A stretch of 64,000 nucleotides of DNA from an uncultured Eubacteriales bacterium (GTDB lineage: Bacteria > Bacillota > Clostridia > Oscillospirales > Acutalibacteraceae): assembly GCA_934643185.1 (NCBI GenBank), contig CAKUBN010000004.1, forward strand, positions 1 through 64,000, read 5' to 3'. This document shows positions 59,694 through 64,000 of this stretch, one piece after another. Numbering within the stretch: the stretch's first letter is position 1; every line of letters starts with the position of its first letter. The position numbers and the translations under genes were made by a program. Below the pieces are notes generated by a model. That model did not search any database. It was not told where the DNA came from and saw nothing but the letters and a program-made list of their open reading frames with translations.

Positions 59694-59757
59694 CCCTTGA
59701 AAGTTTTGAACCGAGTTATTTTTTAACGTTGAAAACTTACTCAATAAGAACTTTTTC

Positions 59758-59815
59758 AAATCGGACAGTCCTGCAAACGCAGGATCGATGCGCCTCGCGT
59801 ATCGAAGTCCGATTT
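59758..59815. other. Three-way-junction structure in the fabG-fabF gap
   Basis: A closing stem (AAATCGGAC / GTCCGATTT, 9 bp) encloses two hairpins: TCCTGC-AAAC-GCAGGA and TCGATGCGC-CTC-GCGTATCGA. Nearly every base is paired. The one imperfect pair is G-U on plus and A-C on minus. Confidence 0.6.
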
Positions 59816-59838
59816 TATAGCCGCAAAACCTTGCGGGT

Positions 59839-60576
59839 TTAGATAGCGAGGCCGCCGTCTACCTTCAGCACTTCGCCTGTAATGTAGGCCGCGCTGTCGG
59901 AAGCTAAAAATGCCACGGCCGCCGCAATGTCCTCCGGCTTGCCCATTCTGCCCAGCGGGATGCTGTTTAAAAGCGGATTGTTGTCGCCGAGATTTTCTGT
60001 CATGTCCGTCTGGATAAAGCCCGGCGCCACTGCGTTGCAGGTGATGCCGCGGGAAGCGAGTTCGCGCGCCACGGATTTCGTCAGGCCGATGACGCCCGCC
60101 TTTGAAGCGGAATAATTCGCCTGCCCTGCGTTGCCCATAATGCCGGAAACAGAGGAAATGTTGATGATTCTGCCGCTTTTCTTGCGGATGAAGCCGGAAT
60201 AGCACGCGCGAATCATGTTGAACGCGCCCTTCAAATTCGTGTCGAGCACCGCATCAAAATCCTCGTCCTTCATGCGCAGCATCAGTCCGTCGCGTGTGAT
60301 GCCCGCGTTGTTGACGAGAATATCGATCTTGCCGAGGTCGTTCGTCACCGCTTTCACGGTTTCGTTCACCGCGGCGGAATCCGCCACGTTGCACCGGTAT
60401 GCTTTTGCGTTTACGCCAAGCGCCGTGATTTCGTTCACAACAGCTTCGGCCTTATCGGCGCTGCCTGCGTAGATGACCGCCACATTCGCGCCGTCTTCGG
60501 CAAGGCGCAGCGCAATGGCGCGGCCGATGCCTCTGGATGCGCCCGTAACGAGCGCCGTTTTGCCGTTTAAGCTCAT
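59839..60576 (-). CDS. fabG: 3-oxoacyl-ACP reductase FabG
   Basis: The 245-aa SDR enzyme has TGASRGIGRAIA, NNAGITRD, the Ser/Tyr/Lys triad (SSVSG, YSASKAG) and the VDGGLAI end. It reduces 3-oxoacyl-ACP with NADPH. It overlaps fabD by 4 bp (ATGA). Confidence 0.95.
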   Translation of the reverse strand: MSLNGKTALVTGASRGIGRAIALRLAEDGANVAVIYAGSADKAEAVVNEITALGVNAKAYRCNVADSAAVNETVKAVTNDLGKIDILVNNAGITRDGLMLRMKDEDFDAVLDTNLKGAFNMIRACYSGFIRKKSGRIINISSVSGIMGNAGQANYSASKAGVIGLTKSVARELASRGITCNAVAPGFIQTDMTENLGDNNPLLNSIPLGRMGKPEDIAAAVAFLASDSAAYITGEVLKVDGGLAI

Positions 60577-61505
60577 GCGTTTTCTCCTTCTGCACGGATC
60601 GCCTGCACCGCTGCCGAAAGCGTCTCCGCGTCTTCCACGTTATATACCTTCACCGCGCGGCTCGTCTTTTTGATGAGGCCGCACAGCGTTTTGCCTGCGC
60701 CCACTTCAACAAACGTATCCACGCCCGCTTCAATCATTTTTTCAACGGTCTGCTGCCAGCGCACCGGGTGTGCAACCTGCTGTGTCAGCAGTTTTTTTGC
60801 CGTTCCTCTCGTGTACGGCTCCGCCGTGTAGTTCGCGTAGACCGGCACAGTCGGCTCCTTCACGTCCATCGTCTCCAAAACGTCGTGCAGACGCGCAGAA
60901 GCGCTCTCCATAAACGGAGAATGGAAGCCGCCGCTCACATTCAGCGGTACGGCTCTGCCGCCGTTTGCGGCAACGTCGGAAAGGAAATCCGGCAAAGTCG
61001 TTTTCAGCCCCGCCACGACGAGCTGACCCGGGCAGTTGTAGTTTACCGGGAACACGCTCTGATGCATGCGGCACAGCTCCTCAACCTTTTCGTTCGGCAG
61101 CTTCAAAACCGCCGCCATGGCGCTGTCTGCCTGCTCGGCTGCCGCCTGCATCGCTTCGCCGCGCTTTGTGACGAGCGAGAAGCCCTCTTCCGTTGTAAAG
61201 ATGCCCGCAAACGTCACCGCCGCCACTTCGCCGAGCGAGAAGCCCGCCGTCATGTCGGGCGTGATGCCCGCTTCACGCAGCGCTTCCGCCGCCGCAAGGT
61301 CAACGCAGAACAGGCACGGCTGCGTGTTTTTCGTGATGCTGATCTCCTCCAAGGTGCCGGAGAAGCACTGGTTCTTCGTGCCGGGGCGGATGCTCTCCGC
61401 CGTGTCAAACACGTTCTTTGCCGCCGCGCTGTGCTCGTAAAGGGACTTGCCCATGCCGCTGTACTGTGCGCCCTGACCGGAGAAAACAAAGGCTACTTTA
61501 CCCAT
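60573..61505 (-). CDS. fabD: Malonyl-CoA:ACP transacylase
   Basis: The 310-aa protein has the start VAFVFSGQGAQYSGMG, the nucleophile Ser in GFSLGE, Arg in the RGEAM segment and His in GGFHSPFM. It loads malonyl onto ACP. It overlaps fabK by 13 bp. Confidence 0.95.
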   Translation of the reverse strand: MGKVAFVFSGQGAQYSGMGKSLYEHSAAAKNVFDTAESIRPGTKNQCFSGTLEEISITKNTQPCLFCVDLAAAEALREAGITPDMTAGFSLGEVAAVTFAGIFTTEEGFSLVTKRGEAMQAAAEQADSAMAAVLKLPNEKVEELCRMHQSVFPVNYNCPGQLVVAGLKTTLPDFLSDVAANGGRAVPLNVSGGFHSPFMESASARLHDVLETMDVKEPTVPVYANYTAEPYTRGTAKKLLTQQVAHPVRWQQTVEKMIEAGVDTFVEVGAGKTLCGLIKKTSRAVKVYNVEDAETLSAAVQAIRAEGENA

Positions 61506-62437
61506 TTGGTCGCCCCCTTCAGCACGTCTTCCGCCTGCGTGAAGATCTCTTCGATGATCTCCTTTGCGGTCTGCTCTTTGTTCACCATGCCGGCGATCTG
61601 GCCCGCAAGGAAGCAGCCGGTCTTTTCGTCGCCCTCCACGGCCGCACGGTACAGAGAGCCTCTGCCGTACGCTTCAAGCTCCTCGTCGGAAATATTGCTG
61701 TACTCAAGCTTAAAATATTCCTTTGTGTACGGGTTCTTGATGCTGCGCACCGGGTGACCGAGACGCTTGCCGGTAGACATCGTCGCAATATCATTGGCCT
61801 TTAAGACCTTGTTTTTGTAGTTCTGGTGCACGCCGCACTCCTTTGCAACCAGGAAGCGCGTGCCGAGCTGCACGCCCACAGCGCCCAGCATGAATGCAGC
61901 CGCCACGCCGCGGCCGTCGCCGATGCCGCCCGCCGCGATGACCGGAATCGTCACTGCGCTCGTCACCTGCGGCACAAGCGCCATGGTGGTCGTTTCTCCG
62001 ATATGGCCGCCGCTTTCGCCGCCCTCCGCAATGACCGCACAGGCGCCCACGCGCTGCATCAGGCGTGCCATGCTGACGGATGCTACGACCGGGATAACCT
62101 TAATGCCGGCCGCAAGCCAGTCTTTCATATATTTGGAGGGGTTACCCGCGCCGGTCGTTACGACCGCCACTTTTTCCTCCGCGACCACTTTTGCCACCTC
62201 GTCCGCGAACGGGCTCATCAGCATGATGTTCACACCAAAGGGCTTATCGGTCAGTTCTCTTGCAATTTTAATCTGCTCGCGCAGGTACTCTGCGTTTGCG
62301 TTCATAGCGGAAATAATGCCAAGGCCGCCCGCTTCGGAAACGGCGCCTGCTAATTTGCCGTCCGAGATCCAAGCCATGCCGCCCTGAAAGATCGGGTAGC
62401 GAATGCCAAGCATGTCACAAATCGGTGTTGAGATCAT
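61493..62437 (-). CDS. fabK: Enoyl-ACP reductase II (FabK)
   Basis: The 314-aa FMN TIM barrel has IFQGGMAWISDGKLA, GGESGGHIGE, IAAGGIGDGRG and QLGTRFL. It is the FabK-type, triclosan-insensitive enoyl reductase of streptococci and clostridia; no fabI is seen. Confidence 0.95.
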   Translation of the reverse strand: MISTPICDMLGIRYPIFQGGMAWISDGKLAGAVSEAGGLGIISAMNANAEYLREQIKIARELTDKPFGVNIMLMSPFADEVAKVVAEEKVAVVTTGAGNPSKYMKDWLAAGIKVIPVVASVSMARLMQRVGACAVIAEGGESGGHIGETTTMALVPQVTSAVTIPVIAAGGIGDGRGVAAAFMLGAVGVQLGTRFLVAKECGVHQNYKNKVLKANDIATMSTGKRLGHPVRSIKNPYTKEYFKLEYSNISDEELEAYGRGSLYRAAVEGDEKTGCFLAGQIAGMVNKEQTAKEIIEEIFTQAEDVLKGATKWVK

Positions 62438-62512
62438 AATGTTTTCCCCTTTCCGGCTTTTGCCTGTTGAAAACGTTTCGGTTTTTCTTTATTTTTGACT
62501 GTATGTCGTGTT

Positions 62513-63472
62513 TTACCAGCGGATGATCATGGCGCCTGCAGAAAGACCGCCGCCGAATGCCGCCAGAATGATGAGGTCGCCCTCGTGAATCTTGCCCGCG
62601 CGGTTCATCTCATCTAAGAGGATCGGCACACTCGCGGAAGACGTGTTGCCGTAGCGGTCGATGTTGATGCAGAACTTCTCCGGCGCAATGTCGGGGATTC
62701 TGCGTCGCGCTTCGTTGATAATGCGGTAATTTGCCTGATGCGGAATGACAAGCGCCACATCTTCGCCCGCAACGCCCGCCGAAGCCATCAGATCCTTGAT
62801 GTTGTCGGACATCGCCATAACGGCGAATTTGTACGTCTCGCGGCCGTTCATGTGTACGGACGTAATCTCGCTGATCTCATTTTTGTACCACGGGGAACGG
62901 TCATAGCGCGTCGGAATTGTGATTACGTCGTCGCCGCCCTTTGTCATCAGGTGAGAGGCCACAAGGCCGTCGCCCTTGCCGAGCACCGCCGCGCCCGCGC
63001 CGTCGCCGAAGATGCAGCACGTGCCGCGGTCTGTCCAGTCGATGATACCGCTCATGCGCTCTGCGCTGACGACAAGCACGCGGTTATACGCGCCGCGGGA
63101 AAGGAAGCCCGCCGCCGTTTCCAACGCAAAGAGGAAGCCGCTGCAGGCCGCCGCAAGGTCAAACGCCGGGCAGTGCGCGCCGATGCGGTTCTGCACCATG
63201 CATCCCGTGCCCGGAGAAAGCGTGTCGCCCGTGATGGTCGTCGCAATGATGAGGTCGAGCTCATCGGCAGAGATGCCCGCGTTTTCCAGCGCGCGCTCGG
63301 CCGCTTTCACCGCCATGTCCACATTCGTTTCCGTCTCGCTGATGTGGCGGGAGCGCACGCCGATGCGCTGTGTGATCCATTCATCGTTGGTGTCTACAAG
63401 CGCAGAGAGGTCGTCGTTCGTCACAACGTGCTCCGGCGCGTAGCTGCCTGTACCTAAAATTTTAAAGCTCAT
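62513..63472 (-). CDS. fabH: 3-oxoacyl-ACP synthase III
   Basis: The 319-aa initiator condensing enzyme has Cys in DLAAACSGF, His in VIPHQANYR and Asn in DRYGNTSSAS. It joins acetyl-CoA (or branched acyl-CoA) to malonyl-ACP. First gene of the operon behind the MarR-type gene. Confidence 0.95.
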   Translation of the reverse strand: MSFKILGTGSYAPEHVVTNDDLSALVDTNDEWITQRIGVRSRHISETETNVDMAVKAAERALENAGISADELDLIIATTITGDTLSPGTGCMVQNRIGAHCPAFDLAAACSGFLFALETAAGFLSRGAYNRVLVVSAERMSGIIDWTDRGTCCIFGDGAGAAVLGKGDGLVASHLMTKGGDDVITIPTRYDRSPWYKNEISEITSVHMNGRETYKFAVMAMSDNIKDLMASAGVAGEDVALVIPHQANYRIINEARRRIPDIAPEKFCINIDRYGNTSSASVPILLDEMNRAGKIHEGDLIILAAFGGGLSAGAMIIRW

Positions 63473-63550
63473 AGTTTTCTTTCCTTTCCGACCGAAAAAT
63501 TCGGCAGCGCCGTAAACGGCAATATAATAACCTTGTTAAAGTGAATATTT

Positions 63551-63744
63551 GTCAAAAGTCTTTGATTAAACTTTCTTCGAGAAAGTTTATGGGGTCTCGG
63601 GGCAACGCCCCGAGTCGAGCTCCGCAGAGCTCGAAACCCTTTTGCCTCCCCCAAGATCAGGAGGGGAGAGTTCATCGTCCAGTGGACGATGAACTCCGGG
63701 GAACCCTATCAAGGGGTTCCCCGATGATTTGCCGCGCAAATCAT
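63551..63744 (+). repeat. Multi-hairpin element E8
   Basis: Full copy on plus: H1 63567-63589, H2 63596-63614, H3 63616-63633, linker mini-hairpin CCTCC/GGAGG, H5 63668-63696, H6 63698-63722, H7 63724-63744. It lies in the MarR-fabH gap, antisense to the operon. Confidence 0.88.
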
Positions 63745-63758
63745 AAGAAGAATAAGAG

Positions 63759-63775
63759 GATTTGCCGCGCAAATC
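63759..63775. repeat. Second copy of the E8 H7 palindrome
   Basis: GATTTGCCGCGCAAATC at 63726-63742 is repeated exactly 33 bp later. The pair looks like two operator sites or a local duplication of the hairpin. Confidence 0.6.
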
Positions 63776-63795
63776 ATCGAAAGAAATCGAAAAAA

Positions 63796-64000
63796 TCACA
63801 ATTTCGTCTGAAAATAAGAATTGATGCGCGTCATGGTGTGTAAAAGCTCCTCGCGCTCGTCCTCCGAAAGATCATCGCAGATCTCCGCAATGATGCGCCG
63901 GTGGCAGCGGCGGTGGAACGCCTCCACCTTTTTGCCCGCAGGCGTCAAAACCACCTGCACCGCGCGGCCGTCGCCGGGCAGGCGCTGCTTTTCGCAGTAG
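63796..64000 (-). CDS. MarR family regulator, FabT-like (5' part outside window)
   Basis: The last 67 residues are present: the wing region RLPGDGRAVQVVLTPAGKKV followed by the C-terminal dimer helix (ISSY-like end NSYFQTKL). The D.R....LT..G pattern is the MarR wing. Its place directly upstream of fabH matches FabT, the acyl-ACP-dependent repressor of the streptococcal fab operon. The N-terminal half runs off the window. Confidence 0.75.
   Translation of the reverse strand, partial: YCEKQRLPGDGRAVQVVLTPAGKKVEAFHRRCHRRIIAEICDDLSEDEREELLHTMTRINSYFQTKL

Larger units (their letters stand above)
63473..63795. other. Intergenic region upstream of fabH
   Basis: No gene is seen. It contains hairpin element E8, a duplicated palindrome and, at the fabH-proximal edge, TTTTGACA whose TTGACA on minus could be the fabH -35; no confident -10 pairs with it (a TATTATAT run follows at a longer spacing). 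Confidence 0.4.

Noticed and set aside
27708..63775. Hairpin elements considered as insertion sequences.
   Set aside because: No transposase frame, no clear target-site duplication or single pair of terminal repeats; the internal multi-hairpin plan does not fit an IS.
1..64000. rRNA, tRNA, prophage, origin of replication.
   Set aside because: No stretch with the conserved motifs of any of these was seen.

Overview
The window reads as chromosome of a moderately GC-rich, low-motility, anaerobic member of the Clostridia, probably an Oscillospiraceae/Ruminococcaceae-type gut bacterium. The grounds are: spoVAE, a c-di-AMP receptor next to holB and ricT, a FabK-type fatty acid cluster in the Streptococcus/Clostridia order, D- and L-lactate dehydrogenases, a two-cluster ferredoxin, GH127 arabinofuranosidase, Gram-positive SD sequences (AGGAGG) and SigA promoters that are nearly all TTGnnn-17 bp-TAnnnT. 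The assignment is inference; no rRNA or tRNA gene is present.

Layout. 1-4.0 kb: a cell-envelope run (SH3/transglutaminase protein, lipoprotein, acyltransferase). 4.2-13 kb: a hybrid histidine kinase, a degenerate M50 protein, GNAT and ANT(6)-like enzymes, an XRE regulator, a MATE pump and a patatin-like lipase. 13-24 kb: trmB, a DUF4430/ECF pair, a 2H phosphoesterase, FliB, LacI, small metabolic genes, an orphan Na+-pump beta/gamma pair behind a yybP-ykoY (Mn2+) riboswitch, an ArsC-like protein and an AT-richer orphan with a leader terminator. 23-33 kb: spoVAE, ldhA, rhodanese, ldh, an MBL hydrolase, rpsT, hflKC and thiC behind a TPP riboswitch. 33-41 kb: ClC, DegV, two TM2 proteins, GH127, rsmI and a tRNA methyltransferase. 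41-50 kb: ferredoxin, darA-holB-ricT, and an amino acid symporter-amidase-deacetylase operon with further membrane and hydrolase genes. 50-54 kb: a heterodimeric ABC exporter behind a 300-nt leader with a terminator. 54-64 kb: a complete type II fatty acid operon (fabH-K-D-G-F-accB-fabZ-accC-D-A, lacking acpP) downstream of a MarR/FabT-like gene that runs off the window.

The most unusual feature is a dispersed family of about 200-bp intergenic elements (seven full copies and one truncated). Each is built from six strong hairpins plus one mini-hairpin in a fixed order. Arm sequences differ between copies but stay paired, loops and linkers are conserved, and the few imperfect pairs I found are all G-U when read in one orientation. 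This looks like a structured RNA, or a mobile element that passes through RNA. No protein gene inside it explains it.

Other points of interest are the Mn2+-type ON riboswitch in front of an orphan decarboxylase beta subunit, a three-way-junction structure in the fabG-fabF gap, and hairpins lying between SD and start codon of fabF and ricT.
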